A DNA stretch of 64,000 nt, from positions 4,216,001 through 4,280,000 of the forward strand of contig NZ_CP056117.1 of the NCBI RefSeq assembly GCF_013375935.1, given 5' to 3'. Of the stretch, positions 8,641 through 18,987 are shown piece by piece. How positions within the stretch are numbered: position 1 is the first letter of the stretch; every line of letters begins with the position of its first letter. The notes under the pieces were generated by a model. The model was not told where the DNA came from. It did not search any database and saw nothing but the letters and a program-made list of their open reading frames with translations. Source of the DNA: Enterobacter cloacae. Its GTDB lineage: Bacteria; Pseudomonadota; Gammaproteobacteria; Enterobacterales; Enterobacteriaceae. Made by a program: the position numbers and the translations under genes.

Positions 8641-8685
8641 AAACCATTGGCGTCAGAGGAGCTTCCCCGATGCCTCAGATCGCAC

Positions 8686-9122
8686 TCAGGAAATAATGTG
8701 CATTATCTTTTCTGAAGGTTGAGGTGCAAAGACATCTGCCGCCATTGAATGCGTAATGTCATGGAGCAACCCCGTCAAATGCGGCAACATATCGCGGTCA
8801 AAATGCGACACCAGCAGCACATGGTTTAACGCCCGGCAGTAGTCGCATTTCGTTTCGGTATCCTCCAGCAGCCACTCTTTTTGTCGCGGTTGCTCCGCGT
8901 CGTCCTCAAATTCAACCACCTGAAAATCACGCATTGATTCTGCAAGGCCGGTTTTAACTTCTTCCAGATAAGCCCCGAGGCAACGGCAAACGGGCTGCGT
9001 TTGTGGGAGCGAATGGCAGTCAAGCAGGATTTCGGTGAGCAGGTTGCAGCGTTTGGCAAGGGTTGGGAGATCGGGGTTGAGGGAGAGTTCGCTATAAAAC
9101 TGGGAAGATTATTATTTTCCAT
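8686..9122 (-). pseudogene. Frameshifted gene of unknown function beside the CRISPR leader
   Basis: The ATG at 9120-9122 has GGAG about ten bases upstream and reads MENNNLPSF, then goes out of frame. A second frame carries on without a start as FYSELSLNPDLPTLAKRCN and continues to a stop at 8686. Joining them by restoring one T in a T run near 9100 gives about 145 residues. The sequence is acidic, with a CDYC pair and no membrane segment. I do not recognise the family. It could also be a shorter functional product starting at internal MRDFQVVEF (8934). Confidence 0.55.
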
Positions 9123-9470
9123 TTGATTATGACTCCGTGTGAAATTATGAGATCTCCACCCGAACGCCAACTCAGGTGGCAGACTGAACCGGTTTGGCGT
9201 ACCGACCCACACGGAAAATCGGCGCTTCAACAGAAGCCCCGGTTCAGCCCACCATAATTGAGTCTGCGGATTATATCGCTAGCTTTCAAAAGTGTGAACG
9301 AACCTGATGATAGTTGAACGTATCAACATCATTTCTCGTGTGTAATCAGGACGCCAATCCCGGCACCTGATTTTGCAGGTGCGCCGCCATTTTATGCCTG
9401 TAAATTTATCCAGCAACAAACCTCGAAAGAAAATGGAAAGCGCCTCGCAAAATTCCTCTGCGGTCTGTTG

Positions 9471-9504
9471 CCCTCACCCCAACCCTCTCCCACAAGGAGA
9501 GGGA
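9471..9504. repeat. Dispersed palindromic repeat, CCCTCACCCC/CCCTCTCCC family
   Basis: CCCTCACCCCAACCCTCTCC followed by a short spacer and GGAGAGGG. Related copies are at 19691-19722 and, as an inverted pair, at 29020-29121. All four are intergenic and next to gene ends, as for other enterobacterial palindromic intergenic units. Confidence 0.75.
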
Positions 9505-9560
9505 GAAAACACTAAAAACGACAACACTGTTGTCGTTTTGCTTTTACCCTGGCACGCATA

Positions 9561-9587
9561 AAAAAACCGGGCTTTTGCCCGGTTTTT
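9561..9587 (-). terminator. Intrinsic terminator after clpA
   Basis: AACCGGGC, a four-base loop and GCCCGGTT, flanked by A and T runs on the two sides, so it can act in both directions. It lies 17 bases beyond the clpA stop. Confidence 0.88.
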
Positions 9588-9603
9588 AGACCTACGTAAG
9601 AAA

Positions 9604-11883
9604 TCAGTGAGCCGCTTCCGGCTTGTGCTTCGCCGCACTCTGGAAATCGTACGTCAGTTCGTTCTTCGCCTGATCCAGCCCCACCGTGACCTGGCCGCCG
9701 TCCACCAGCGAGCCAAACAGCAGCTCGTTCGCCAGCGGCTTCTTCAGGTTGTCCTGAATCACGCGCGCCATCGGACGGGCACCCATCGCCCGGTCGTAGC
9801 CTTTCTCGGCCAGCCAGTTGCGGGCCTCCTGGCTGACTTCCAGCGACACGCCTTTCTGATCCAGCTGAACCTGCAGTTCGACGATGAACTTATCCACCAC
9901 CTGATGGATCACCTCGGTAGACAGGTGATCGAACCAGATGATGTTGTCCAGACGGTTACGGAACTCCGGCGTGAAGATCTTCTTGATCTCCTCCATCGCA
10001 TCGGTGCTGTTATCCTGGTGGATCAGGCCGATGGATTTACGCTCGGTTTCACGCACGCCGGCGTTGGTGGTCATCACCAGCACCACGTTGCGGAAGTCCG
10101 CCTTGCGCCCGTTGTTGTCGGTCAGCGTCCCGTTGTCCATCACCTGCAGCAGGATGTTGAACACGTCCGGGTGCGCCTTCTCGATTTCATCGAGCAGCAG
10201 TACCGCGTGCGGATGCTTGATCACCGCGTCGGTGAGCAGGCCGCCCTGGTCAAAGCCCACATAGCCCGGAGGCGCACCAATCAAGCGGCTGACGGTGTGA
10301 CGCTCCATATACTCGGACATATCAAAGCGCAGCAGCTCGATGCCCAGCGCTTTGGAGAGCTGAACCGTCACCTCGGTTTTCCCGACGCCGGTCGGGCCGG
10401 CAAACAGGAAGGAACCAACGGGCTTGTGGTCATGCCCCAGTCCGGCACGGGCCATCTTGATCGCTTCGGTTAAGGCCTCAATGGCCTTATCCTGACCAAA
10501 GACCAGCATTTTCAGGCGATTGCCGAGAGTGCGCAGCGTGTCGCGGTCGCTCTGGGAAACGCTCTTCTCAGGGATACGCGCGATGCGGGCCACCACGGAC
10601 TCGATATCCGCCACGTTAACGGTTTTCTTACGCTTGCTGGCCGGCATCAGGCGCGCACGCGCTCCCGCCTCATCAATTACGTCAATCGCCTTATCCGGCA
10701 GATGACGATCGTTGATGTATTTCACCGCCAGCTCCACCGCCGCACGTACCGCTTTCGCGGTGTAACGCACGTCGTGGTGCGCTTCGTACTTGGTTTTCAG
10801 GCCGTTGATGATCTGCACCGTTTCGTCGACGGACGGCTCGGTGACGTCGATTTTCTGGAAACGACGCGCCAGCGCACGATCTTTTTCAAAGATGTTGCTG
10901 AACTCCTGGTACGTTGTGGAGCCCATTACGCGGATCTTGCCGCTGGAGAGCAGCGGCTTGATCAGGTTAGCCGCATCCACCTGGCCACCGGAGGCCGCCC
11001 CTGCGCCGATGATGGTGTGGATCTCATCGATAAACAGGATGCTGTTGGTGTCCTGCTCCAGCTGTTTTAACAGCGCCTTGAAGCGTTTTTCAAAATCACC
11101 ACGGTACTTGGTGCCCGCCAGCAGCGAGCCAATATCCAGCGAGTAGATGGTGCAGTCAGCAATCACTTCCGGCACGTCGCCCTGCACAATGCGCCAGGCC
11201 AGCCCTTCAGCAATCGCGGTCTTGCCCACGCCGGATTCACCCACCAGCAGCGGGTTGTTCTTACGGCGGCGGCACAGCACCTGTATGGCGCGCTCCAGCT
11301 CTTTGTCGCGGCCAATCAGCGGGTCGATTCCGCCCACGCGAGCAAGCTGATTAAGGTTGGTGGTGAAGTTTTCCATACGATCCTCCCCGCCTGCTTGCTC
11401 TTCGCTGTTGTTGATCGGGTTGCTGGAGTCGGATGCCTGGTTAGGCTCGTCTTTTCGCGTTCCGTGAGAAATAAAGTTGACCACGTCGAGTCGGCTGACT
11501 TCATGTTTGCGCAGCAGGTAGGCCGCCTGGGACTCCTGCTCGCTGAAGATGGCGACCAGCACATTTGCGCCCGTCACTTCGCTACGCCCGGAAGACTGGA
11601 CGTGGAAAACCGCGCGCTGCAGCACGCGCTGGAAGCTGAGCGTCGGCTGCGTGTCGCGCTCTTCTTCACTGGCTGGCAGCACCGGTGTGGTTTGTTCGAT
11701 GAAGGCTTCGAGTTCCTGACGTAGCGCCACCAGATCCACGGAGCAGGCTTCCAGCGCTTCGCGGGCAGATGGGTTGCTTAGCAACGCGAGCAGCAGGTGC
11801 TCGACGGTCATAAACTCATGTCGGTGCTCACGCGCTCTGGCGAAAGCCATGTTTAAACTGAGTTCCAGTTCTTGATTGAGCAT
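9604..11883 (-). CDS. clpA: ClpA, AAA+ unfoldase of the ClpAP protease
   Basis: A 759-residue protein (E. coli 758) starting [16 protein letters not shown]. Order: N-domain (1-~145) that binds ClpS; first AAA+ module with Walker A GESGVGKT and Walker B LFIDEIH; second with GPTGVGKT and [12 protein letters not shown]; the IGL loop that docks on ClpP is present as KSIGLIHQ. ClpA unfolds SsrA-tagged and N-degron substrates for ClpP in the cytosol. The ATG at 11881-11883 has GGGGGAGG upstream; a longer reading adds five residues absent from the family. It lies 27 bases after clpS in the same direction. Confidence 0.98.
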   Translation of the reverse strand: MLNQELELSLNMAFARAREHRHEFMTVEHLLLALLSNPSAREALEACSVDLVALRQELEAFIEQTTPVLPASEEERDTQPTLSFQRVLQRAVFHVQSSGRSEVTGANVLVAIFSEQESQAAYLLRKHEVSRLDVVNFISHGTRKDEPNQASDSSNPINNSEEQAGGEDRMENFTTNLNQLARVGGIDPLIGRDKELERAIQVLCRRRKNNPLLVGESGVGKTAIAEGLAWRIVQGDVPEVIADCTIYSLDIGSLLAGTKYRGDFEKRFKALLKQLEQDTNSILFIDEIHTIIGAGAASGGQVDAANLIKPLLSSGKIRVMGSTTYQEFSNIFEKDRALARRFQKIDVTEPSVDETVQIINGLKTKYEAHHDVRYTAKAVRAAVELAVKYINDRHLPDKAIDVIDEAGARARLMPASKRKKTVNVADIESVVARIARIPEKSVSQSDRDTLRTLGNRLKMLVFGQDKAIEALTEAIKMARAGLGHDHKPVGSFLFAGPTGVGKTEVTVQLSKALGIELLRFDMSEYMERHTVSRLIGAPPGYVGFDQGGLLTDAVIKHPHAVLLLDEIEKAHPDVFNILLQVMDNGTLTDNNGRKADFRNVVLVMTTNAGVRETERKSIGLIHQDNSTDAMEEIKKIFTPEFRNRLDNIIWFDHLSTEVIHQVVDKFIVELQVQLDQKGVSLEVSQEARNWLAEKGYDRAMGARPMARVIQDNLKKPLANELLFGSLVDGGQVTVGLDQAKNELTYDFQSAAKHKPEAAH

Positions 11884-11910
11884 AGGCACCTCCCCCAATT
11901 TTATGCCTTA

Positions 11911-12231
11911 TCAGGCCTTTTCCAGCGTACACAGCAACGGATGCTCGTTCTCCCTTGCATAGTCGTTCACCATCGCCACTTTGGTTTCCGCGACCTCGGC
12001 AGTAAAGATGCCGCAGATCGCTTTGCCACGATAATGAACGGTAAGCATCAGTTGCGTTGCACGTTCTACATCATAAGAAAAGAACTTTTGTAGCACGTCA
12101 ATAACAAATTCCATCGGCGTGTAATCATCGTTCATTAACATAACTTTATACATAGATGGCGGTTTTAGCGCGTCGCGCACCTTATCTTCCGCCAGCTGGT
12201 CAAAATCCAGCCAATCGTTGGTCTTACCCAT
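11911..12231 (-). CDS. clpS: ClpS, N-end rule adaptor of ClpAP
   Basis: A 106-residue protein, same length as E. coli, starting [20 protein letters not shown]. The conserved [11 protein letters not shown] segment forms the binding pocket for N-terminal Leu, Phe, Trp and Tyr of substrates, delivered to the ClpA N-domain. The start was placed at the family start rather than 20 codons upstream. The gene heads the leftward clpS-clpA pair and is divergent from cspD across ~270 bases that should hold both promoters. Confidence 0.97.
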   Translation of the reverse strand: MGKTNDWLDFDQLAEDKVRDALKPPSMYKVMLMNDDYTPMEFVIDVLQKFFSYDVERATQLMLTVHYRGKAICGIFTAEVAETKVAMVNDYARENEHPLLCTLEKA

Positions 12232-12498
12232 TATGCATAACCACTTTGAATCTACCTCAGATGTTAGATAACAATCATCTATTACTGTCATCCGCGATGT
12301 CTGTCACAAACTGTTGCAATAGCGTTAACTGCCTCAAATTTTGGTTGATTATTGTCCCAACTCGAGCGCCAAACGCTTGACGGCTTCTTCCGTTTCTCTA
12401 AATTGTACAAGCGTGAGATGGCGAGCTTTTGAACAGCCCCCACTCCACCACCGGTTCATTCCATCTTAACTTATAAGATTTACGAAGGATGTCGAAGC

Positions 12499-12720
12499 AT
12501 GGAAATGGGTACTGTTAAGTGGTTCAACAACGCCAAGGGGTTTGGCTTCATCTGCCCCGAAGGCGGCGGCGAGGATATCTTCGCTCACTATTCCACCATT
12601 CAGATGGATGGTTACAGGACGCTCAAAGCCGGGCAGTCCGTCCGGTTCGATGTACACCAGGGGCCAAAAGGCAATCACGCCAGTCTTATCGTGCCCGTTG
12701 AAGCAGAAACGGTTGCATAG
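12499..12720 (+). CDS. cspD: CspD, cold-shock-like replication inhibitor
   Basis: A 73-residue single cold-shock domain starting MEMGTVKWFNNAKGFGFICP with the RNP1 motif KGFGFI and RNP2-like region DIFAHYS. CspD dimerises, binds single-stranded DNA and RNA and inhibits replication in stationary phase or starvation. It is one residue shorter than the E. coli protein. AAGGA lies upstream of the ATG. It is divergent from clpS, as in E. coli, and ends in a strong terminator shared with macB. Confidence 0.96.
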   Translation: MEMGTVKWFNNAKGFGFICPEGGGEDIFAHYSTIQMDGYRTLKAGQSVRFDVHQGPKGNHASLIVPVEAETVA

Positions 12721-12751
12721 CTCTCTGTTTCATTGTGTACACCCCGCAGGC

Positions 12752-12786
12752 AAAATGCCAGCCCGATCGGCTGGCATTTTTATTTT
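12752..12786. terminator. Bidirectional terminator between cspD and macB
   Basis: AAAATGCCAGCC, a five-base loop and GGCTGGCATTTT followed by further T. It lies 31 bases after cspD and just past the macB stop; A and T runs flank both sides, so it can serve both convergent genes. Confidence 0.92.
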
Positions 12787-12790
12787 CGGG

Positions 12791-14731
12791 CTATTCCCGC
12801 GCCAGCGCATCCACCGGATCCAGCCGTGCCGCGTTTCGCGCAGGCAGCCAGCCAAACAAAATCCCGGTAAAGGTGGAACATAAAAACGCGGTGAGTATCG
12901 CCATTGGCGAAAAGCCAATTTCCCAGCCGGGTAAAAACAGCTGGAGCGCAAAGGCAATCAGCATTGAAAGCGCAATGCCCATCGCGCCGCCCACCAGGCA
13001 TACCAGCACCGCCTCAATCAAAAACTGCTGAAGCACGTCGCTGGCTCTGGCCCCCACCGCCATGCGGATGCCGATCTCCCGCGTTCGTTCGGTCACCGAC
13101 ACCAGCATGATGTTCATCACCCCGATCCCGCCGACGACCAGCGAAATCACCGCCACCAGCGTCAGGAACATCTGAAGAGTACGTGTGGTCTTTTCCGCCG
13201 TTTTCAAGAGGCCGTCCATGTTCCAGGTAAAGAAGTCTTTCTTTCCGTGGCGCAGGGTTAACAGCCGCTCCAGCTGCTGTTCCGCCAGCGCGCTGTCGTA
13301 GCCTTCCTTCACCCGCACGGTGATGGAGTTGAGCCAGGACTGCCCCATAATGCGCCCGGAAATGGTGCTGTACGGTAGCCAGACGCGCAGGATCTTGCTG
13401 CTGCCAAACATCGACTGTTTCTCTTCCGCCACGCCAATCACCGTAGCGGGCATGTTGCCCACCAGGATCACTTCCCCGACCACGCGGGTTTTATTCGGGA
13501 AAAGCTGCCTGCGCGAGTTCGCGTCCAGCACCACCACCTGCGCCCTGCCCGCCAGCTGTTCGGCGTTGAAGGTTGCCCCTTCGCTGAAGGTCATGCCGTA
13601 GACGTTGAAGTAATCTCCGCTGACGCCGTTAGCGCTGGCCGCTACGTCGATGTTGCCGTAGCGCAGACGCAGGTTCTGCGAAACGGCAGGCGTGGCGGAG
13701 TTCACCCACGGCTGCTTCTGAATAGCCGCCAGGTCGTCGTACTTCAGCGCCTGCTGATACTGCGGCTCGTCGTCGCCAAAATCTTTCCCGGGGTAGACGT
13801 CAATGGTATTCGTCCCGATGGCGCGAATATCCGCCAGCACCAGCTGTTTCGCCGCGTCTCCCACCACCACAATCGACACCACCGAGGCGATACCGATGAT
13901 AATGCCGAGCATGGTCAGCAGGGTGCGCATCTTGTTGGCCGCCATCGCCAGCCAGGCCATGGTCAGCGCCTCGCGAAAGCCGCTCGAAAATTGCCCCCAG
14001 CCGGTTGAGGCAGGCAGCGCTTCTTTCGGCGCGGCCGCTCTGGACTCACGCGGCGGCGGGTTGCTGACCAGCTCGCCGTCGTGGATCTCAATAATCCGTT
14101 CAGCCTGCGCCGCCACCTGCGGATCGTGGGTGACGATAATCACCGTATGCCCCTGATCGCGAAGCTGGTGAAGGATCGCCATGACCTCTTCACCGGAACG
14201 GCTGTCGAGCGCGCCGGTCGGTTCATCGGCCAGGATAACCTGGCCACCGTTCATCAGCGCACGGGCAATACTTACGCGCTGCTGCTGACCGCCGGAAAGC
14301 TGTGAGGGCTGATAATCCACCCGCTCCGCCAGCCCGAGACGCGTTAACAGCGCCTTCGCGCGCTCGAGGCGCTTTTTACGCTCGACGCCCGCATACACCG
14401 CGGGCACCTCCACGTTCTGCGCCGCGCTGAGGTGAGAAAGCAGATGGTAACGCTGGAAGATAAAGCCAAAGTGTTCGCGGCGCAGCTTCGCCAGCGCGTC
14501 GCCGTCCAGGGTGGAGACGTCCGTTCCCGCCACGCGATAGGTACCGCTGGTGGGTTTATCCAGACAGCCGAGAATGTTCATCAGCGTCGATTTACCGGAC
14601 CCCGAAGCCCCGACAATCGCCACCATTTCACCCGCTTCCACGCGCAGGGAGATGCCTTTCAGCACCTCCACCGGCCCGTCGCCGGACGGGTAGCTGCGGC
14701 GAATATCATTCAGCTCAAGCAGCGCCGTCAT
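12791..14731 (-). CDS. macB: MacB, ABC-type macrolide efflux ATPase and permease
   Basis: A 646-residue protein (E. coli 648). N-terminal ATPase: Walker [10 protein letters not shown], signature [15 protein letters not shown], Walker [13 protein letters not shown]. Then a membrane segment (~270-295), a large periplasmic domain and three C-terminal segments in the FtsX-like permease. MacB works with MacA and TolC to expel macrolides, enterotoxin and other periplasmic substrates. The start overlaps the macA stop by four bases (ATGA), so the two are translationally coupled. Confidence 0.97.
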   Translation of the reverse strand: MTALLELNDIRRSYPSGDGPVEVLKGISLRVEAGEMVAIVGASGSGKSTLMNILGCLDKPTSGTYRVAGTDVSTLDGDALAKLRREHFGFIFQRYHLLSHLSAAQNVEVPAVYAGVERKKRLERAKALLTRLGLAERVDYQPSQLSGGQQQRVSIARALMNGGQVILADEPTGALDSRSGEEVMAILHQLRDQGHTVIIVTHDPQVAAQAERIIEIHDGELVSNPPPRESRAAAPKEALPASTGWGQFSSGFREALTMAWLAMAANKMRTLLTMLGIIIGIASVVSIVVVGDAAKQLVLADIRAIGTNTIDVYPGKDFGDDEPQYQQALKYDDLAAIQKQPWVNSATPAVSQNLRLRYGNIDVAASANGVSGDYFNVYGMTFSEGATFNAEQLAGRAQVVVLDANSRRQLFPNKTRVVGEVILVGNMPATVIGVAEEKQSMFGSSKILRVWLPYSTISGRIMGQSWLNSITVRVKEGYDSALAEQQLERLLTLRHGKKDFFTWNMDGLLKTAEKTTRTLQMFLTLVAVISLVVGGIGVMNIMLVSVTERTREIGIRMAVGARASDVLQQFLIEAVLVCLVGGAMGIALSMLIAFALQLFLPGWEIGFSPMAILTAFLCSTFTGILFGWLPARNAARLDPVDALARE

Positions 14732-15843
14732 TGCGCGGCTCCGGGCAGGCTTTCGCTGATGACCACTTCCTCACCCTCTTCCAGCCCTTTCACCACCACC
14801 ACGTCGGTGTCGTTACGCGCGCCAATCACCACTTCCCGCTCGCGGGTTTCGCCGTTGCGCAGCACTTTAACCTTGTAGCGATTGTCCCCGGCGGATTCGC
14901 CCAGCGCGGAGAGCGGAACCGTCAGCACGTTTTTGACGCCGGTGAGCTGAATATGCACCTGTGCGGTCATGTCCAGACGCAGCACGCCCTGCGGGTTCGG
15001 CACCTCAAATCGCGCATAGTAGAAGATGGCGTCGTTCACCTTCTCCGGCGTCGGCAGGATATCCTTCAGCGCCCCTTCATAGCGGGTTTGCGGATCGCCC
15101 AGCACCGTAAACCAGGCCTTCTGGCCAGGCTTAAGGTGAATCACGTCCGCTTCGGATACCTGGGCTTTCACCAGCATGGTGCTCATGTCCGCCAGGGTCA
15201 GAATGTTTGGCGCCTGCTGCGCGGCGATAACCGTCTGGCCCTGCAGGGTGGTAATCTGCGTCACTTCCCCGGCCATTGGCGCCACGATTTTCGTGTAGTC
15301 GAGGTTGGTTTTCGCCGTGTCCAGCGAGGCCTGATTGCGCTTGATTTGCGCGTCGATGGTGCCAATCTGCGCCTGCTTCACCGCCAGCTCCGTGGCGGCG
15401 GTATCCAGATCCTGTTTTGAGATGGCCTGCGTTTTCGCCAGCGCCTGCTGACGCTTCAGGGTGACCTGAGCGAGATTCCGCTCCGCCTGAGCCTGAGCGC
15501 GCTGCGCGCGCAGCTCCATCAGCGTGGCTTCCACCTCGCGGATCTGGTTTTCAGCCTGTTCAGGATCGATCACGCCCAGCAGCTGGCCTTTTTTAACCTT
15601 ATCGCCAATCTCAACCGACAGCGTTTTAAGCTGGCCGCTAACCTGCGCGCCCACGTCAACCTTGCGCAGGGCGTCCAGCTTCCCCGTCGCCAGCACGTTT
15701 TGTTGCAGCTCGCCCGGGCGAACAATCAGCGTTTGATACTGCGGTACCGGCGCGTTCAGCACCTTCCATACCCAGAATCCGCCCGCTAACACCACTATCG
15801 CCAGCAGCAGAAACAGCTTTCTGCGTTTTCCCTTCAGGTTCAT
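14728..15843 (-). CDS. macA: MacA, periplasmic adaptor of the MacAB-TolC pump
   Basis: A 371-residue membrane-fusion protein with one N-terminal membrane anchor ([17 protein letters not shown]), a lipoyl half-motif, a long alpha-helical hairpin (~95-170, rich in Gln and Ala), the second lipoyl half ([14 protein letters not shown]) and beta-barrel domains. It links MacB to TolC and stimulates MacB ATPase. First gene of the leftward macAB operon. A PhoP-box-like pair lies 48-64 bases upstream on this strand; in Salmonella macAB is PhoP-regulated, so that is plausible but untested here. Confidence 0.96.
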   Translation of the reverse strand: MNLKGKRRKLFLLLAIVVLAGGFWVWKVLNAPVPQYQTLIVRPGELQQNVLATGKLDALRKVDVGAQVSGQLKTLSVEIGDKVKKGQLLGVIDPEQAENQIREVEATLMELRAQRAQAQAERNLAQVTLKRQQALAKTQAISKQDLDTAATELAVKQAQIGTIDAQIKRNQASLDTAKTNLDYTKIVAPMAGEVTQITTLQGQTVIAAQQAPNILTLADMSTMLVKAQVSEADVIHLKPGQKAWFTVLGDPQTRYEGALKDILPTPEKVNDAIFYYARFEVPNPQGVLRLDMTAQVHIQLTGVKNVLTVPLSALGESAGDNRYKVKVLRNGETREREVVIGARNDTDVVVVKGLEEGEEVVISESLPGAAQ

Positions 15844-15890
15844 AAATATTCCAAATAGTTGTTCTGGCTATCATCAACGTTGATTTTATC

Positions 15891-15907
15891 TAAACCACTC
15901 ATCAACG
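15891..15907 (-). promoter_or_regulatory. PhoP-box-like direct repeat facing macA
   Basis: Reading leftward: CGTTGA, five bases, GGTTTA, close to the PhoP consensus (T/G)GTTTA-N5-(T/G)GTTTA. One half is exact, the other has two or three differences. Confidence 0.35.
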
Positions 15908-15937
15908 AAACCCCCGATCGCCGTAATCGTCGGGAAT

Positions 15938-15954
15938 TGTTTACCCAGCGTTGA
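15938..15954 (+). promoter_or_regulatory. PhoP-box-like direct repeat facing ybjX
   Basis: Reading rightward: TGTTTA, five bases, CGTTGA. The first half is exact and the second matches at four of six positions. ybjX is known as a PhoP-activated gene in E. coli, which makes the site more credible. Confidence 0.4.
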
Positions 15955-16002
15955 TAAAGCCCCTGCTGAAATAGCGATCTTCCACCAGAAGCAGGATCTA
16001 AC

Positions 16003-16959
16003 ATGTCTTCCATCGTCGATACACCTTATTCAACGCTGTCTCAGCCAAAATCGGGCTGGCAACTGTTCAAAAGCCTGGCATCGGGAACCCTCACGCCGGG
16101 GCTGGCGTGGCAAAATCCGGCCTATCGACGAAAGTTTATGCTGCGCTCGCTGGCGACGCCGCTCACCACGTCGCGCCTGCTGGCAAACCTCGCAAAGCAG
16201 CCCCGCCTGATGCAGATCCTGGAGGTGCAGCCCGGCCTGCCGTGCCGTCTGCATCGACCGTGGCTGACCGTCAACATGGGCCGTCAGCATACGCTGGAAG
16301 CCCTGAACTATCACTATCAGATGATGAGCCGCCATCTTCCCGCGCCGCTTCTGAACGGCTATCTCTCTGGTGAGGGCATCACGCTGGTGACGTTAACCGG
16401 CAAAGACGAACAGCAGTTTAGCGTTTGCCTGCGGGCAGACGCGTTTCTGGATAAAGAAGGCGAAGCCACCCTGACCTTTGTCGATTGTCAGAACACGGTG
16501 CTGGCCGAGCTGACCTTTACGCTCTGCAACTATGAAGGGAAACCATCGCTGTTTATCGGCGGAATGCAGGGAGCGAAAGCGCATGTCCCGCACGAGCAGA
16601 TCCAGCTCGCCACGAAAGCCTGCCACGGCCTGTTCCCGAAACGTCTGCTGGTTGAAGCGGTAATGATCCTCGCCGACGCCTTCCCGGTAGAACAGATCCT
16701 CGCCGTGAGTAACGCCACCCATATCTACCGCAGCTGGCGTTACCGCAGGAAAAAAGAGGGAAAACTGCTGGCGGATTACGACAGCTTCTGGCGCTCTCTT
16801 GGCGGAGAACGTCTGGATAACGGCAACTTTGCCCTGCCGCTGGCCATGCCGCGCAAGCCGATGGAAGAGATCGCGAGTAAAAAGCGATCCGAATACCGCC
16901 GTCGCTATGCGCTGCTTGATAGCCTTATCCAGCAGGTTTCACGGACGACCGGCCGTTAA
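16003..16959 (+). CDS. ybjX: YbjX, VirK/DUF535 family protein
   Basis: A 318-residue soluble protein starting MSSIVDTPYSTLSQPKSGWQ, of the VirK/YbjX (DUF535) family. No signal peptide or membrane segment. Members are linked to PhoP-dependent adaptation, antimicrobial peptide tolerance and, for Shigella VirK, outer-membrane protein localisation; the biochemical activity is not known. It is divergent from macA and convergent with ybjD, sharing the bases TTAA for both stop codons. Confidence 0.93.
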   Translation: MSSIVDTPYSTLSQPKSGWQLFKSLASGTLTPGLAWQNPAYRRKFMLRSLATPLTTSRLLANLAKQPRLMQILEVQPGLPCRLHRPWLTVNMGRQHTLEALNYHYQMMSRHLPAPLLNGYLSGEGITLVTLTGKDEQQFSVCLRADAFLDKEGEATLTFVDCQNTVLAELTFTLCNYEGKPSLFIGGMQGAKAHVPHEQIQLATKACHGLFPKRLLVEAVMILADAFPVEQILAVSNATHIYRSWRYRRKKEGKLLADYDSFWRSLGGERLDNGNFALPLAMPRKPMEEIASKKRSEYRRRYALLDSLIQQVSRTTGR

Positions 16960-18614
16960 TCGGCCCTCCCGCGCGCCAGCCAGAGGACGCGGGAGAACAT
17001 TTTACGCAGCAGCGTGGGCACGGATTCTACGCCCCGCCTTCCCGCTTCCGTCGCCACCTCTATGGCTAAATCCGGTTTTGACGACCGGTGGATCGCTTTG
17101 GCGATCACCCGGCGCATGTTCATTGGCACATCCACCGGGATCATCGCCACGCGGTGGAAAACGTCGTCAAAGCCCTGGCGGTACATAAAGTGCTCCATGT
17201 CCATCGCCGGCAGCGCGGTCAGATGGTCACGCTCCGCTTCCCGATCGTTATTGAGCAGGCCGCGCACGGTCGCCGCATATTTTTTCCCGGCCTCATCACC
17301 ATCCACCAGCACGTGCCATTCAATCCCCATCCGGCGGGCGAACTTGATCAGCGGTTTCAGGCCAGACTGCGCAAACTCGATGACCTTGACCCCTTCGGCG
17401 TCGAAGTGGTGCCCGCACTGGCGCGCCAGCTCGTTAATCACCCAGGTTTCGGTTTCCCCTTCCACCAGCAGCCAGCAGCGGGCAAACAGCGACGACGCGC
17501 GGTTAAAACGGATATGGAACGCAATCCGTCGGCCATCCTCGGCGTTCAGCCCGCCCGGTCCAAGCCGGTAGGCGGTGACGCGCGACGATTCACGCACCAG
17601 ACGGCAGACATATTCCACCGGCGTCAGGGATAGCAGCTCGCCGGAATTGGTGGTAGTCACGCGCTGCAGGGGGAGCAGGTTCAGCAGATGCCATGCCACG
17701 GAGAGCATGATCGGGTGCAGACGCGTCTCCGGATCTTCCACCAGCAGCAGCGGACGCGCGTCCCGGTCGAGGCGCACCGTGCCTTTCGCCTGTAAAAGCG
17801 TGGAGAATAATCCCAGCAGGATCACCCTGTGCGAGCGCCCGCCGGGGCGGTCGATCATGCGGTTGATGATATCAAGATAGCGCCAGCTTCGCTGCTCATC
17901 GTGCGAGCGGCGGCGCATCAGACGGTGACGAGACGGCCCCGTTCCCTGCTCGGAAAAGTAGTGCTCCAGCAGCTGAACCATGGCGGAAAGCCCCTGACGG
18001 ATCTGGCCGTCGGTAAGGTTCTGCGGGCGCGAAACCAGCTCGCGGGCGAGGAAATCGAGCTCGCGGGCGGTGACCTCCACCTCCGGCATATCCGGCACGG
18101 TGCCGTTTCGGATCCGGCGCATAAAGCGCGCGTCGCGTAAGCGCAGCACGGGGGACAGGCGGATCAGATGACGGGCCAGCTCGTCGATGTTGTCGAGCAG
18201 GATCGGATTCCCCTTCTCATCGAGGAATTCACGCAGGGTTAGCACCCCTTCGTTGTGCGCCATTTCGCCTTCAAGGCGATAGAAAATACGGTGGAAGCCA
18301 TCTTCACAGGGCACCCAGCAGGGGGACATCGGCCGGTAACGGCGCACGCGATGGCGGCCGGGTTCGGCCTCGCGGAAGGTCAAAATAATATGCAGATGCT
18401 TTTCGCGTCCGTTGACATCGCCCGGCGGAAACCAGAAGTCATCGTGGACGAAGTGGTACAGATTCTCCTCAGGCGAAAGCAGCAGCGTCAGGGCATCCAG
18501 CAGGCTGGATTTCCCCCAGGCATTTTCGCCGATAAGAACGTTGTTCTGTTCCAGCTGCAGCGACAGGCGGTTAATGCCGCGAAACCCGACAATCTCCACA
18601 CGTTCGAGTAGCAT
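16956..18614 (-). CDS. ybjD: YbjD, OLD-family ATPase with TOPRIM nuclease domain
   Basis: A 552-residue protein, as in E. coli, starting MLLERVEIVGFRGINRL. N-terminal SMC/ABC-type ATPase with Walker A GENAWGKSS and later LLLVEDPETRLHP as Walker B; C-terminal TOPRIM domain with LLVEGETE (~residue 375) and VDGDEAGKK. Overcoming-lysogenisation-defect (OLD) family members are nucleases, some acting in phage defence, but this chromosomal member has no assigned role. The start at 18612-18614 has GGGGGA just upstream; a longer frame adds 24 residues without support. Confidence 0.93.
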   Translation of the reverse strand: MLLERVEIVGFRGINRLSLQLEQNNVLIGENAWGKSSLLDALTLLLSPEENLYHFVHDDFWFPPGDVNGREKHLHIILTFREAEPGRHRVRRYRPMSPCWVPCEDGFHRIFYRLEGEMAHNEGVLTLREFLDEKGNPILLDNIDELARHLIRLSPVLRLRDARFMRRIRNGTVPDMPEVEVTARELDFLARELVSRPQNLTDGQIRQGLSAMVQLLEHYFSEQGTGPSRHRLMRRRSHDEQRSWRYLDIINRMIDRPGGRSHRVILLGLFSTLLQAKGTVRLDRDARPLLLVEDPETRLHPIMLSVAWHLLNLLPLQRVTTTNSGELLSLTPVEYVCRLVRESSRVTAYRLGPGGLNAEDGRRIAFHIRFNRASSLFARCWLLVEGETETWVINELARQCGHHFDAEGVKVIEFAQSGLKPLIKFARRMGIEWHVLVDGDEAGKKYAATVRGLLNNDREAERDHLTALPAMDMEHFMYRQGFDDVFHRVAMIPVDVPMNMRRVIAKAIHRSSKPDLAIEVATEAGRRGVESVPTLLRKMFSRVLWLARGRAD

Positions 18615-18987
18615 AAATCCCCCGCAATTCGTCGACTTTTCCTTCAGGTTATCAGCAGTATAGCGGTACGGGGTCCGGCTGGACACTGCTATATCCCCCT
18701 GTTGCTGGTTCTGAGCACAAAAAATTCAGAATTTACCCATCAACTTTCATTTGAAAAAGCCCCTTCCGGACAAGATACTTCCGCCCGAGAATTGGACTAC
18801 GATCGTTTTACCTCCAGTTTGAACAAGGAATGACATCACATTGCCTTAAATCAAATTTACTCAATTTATTTAAGTGGCGAAGGGATGTTATTGGTTTTTA
18901 AAATAATGACTCTTTGAGTCGTCATCCCTTTATGGCGATATAACCCGTGCGCGGGAAAGCGCGCGGACGTTTATTATTGAGGTGGTT
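18615..18987. other. Structured leader region upstream of aqpZ
   Basis: 373 bases without a gene between divergent ybjD and aqpZ. Two folds precede aqpZ: GAAGGGATG near 18879 can pair with CATCCCTT near 18925, enclosing TGACTC/GAGTC; then a compact GTGCGC-GGGAAA-GCGCGC type hairpin at about 18947-18966. A long 5' leader is likely. No known riboswitch was recognised. Confidence 0.5.

Larger units (their letters stand above)
9123..9603. other. Gap between the CRISPR block and clpA
   Basis: No convincing gene. It holds a small hairpin (GCACCTG/CAGGTGC, 9363-9382), a CCCTCACCCC-family repeat, a second hairpin (arms AAAACGACAA and TTGTCGTTTT, 9515-9539) and the clpA terminator. In E. coli this side of clpA carries tRNA-Ser serW and infA; neither is here, so the CRISPR block probably entered between clpA and serW. 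Confidence 0.6.

Noticed and set aside
9123..9603. tRNA-Ser (serW) expected beside clpA
   Set aside because: No cloverleaf or tRNA-Ser sequence found in this gap; probably lies left of the window beyond the CRISPR block.
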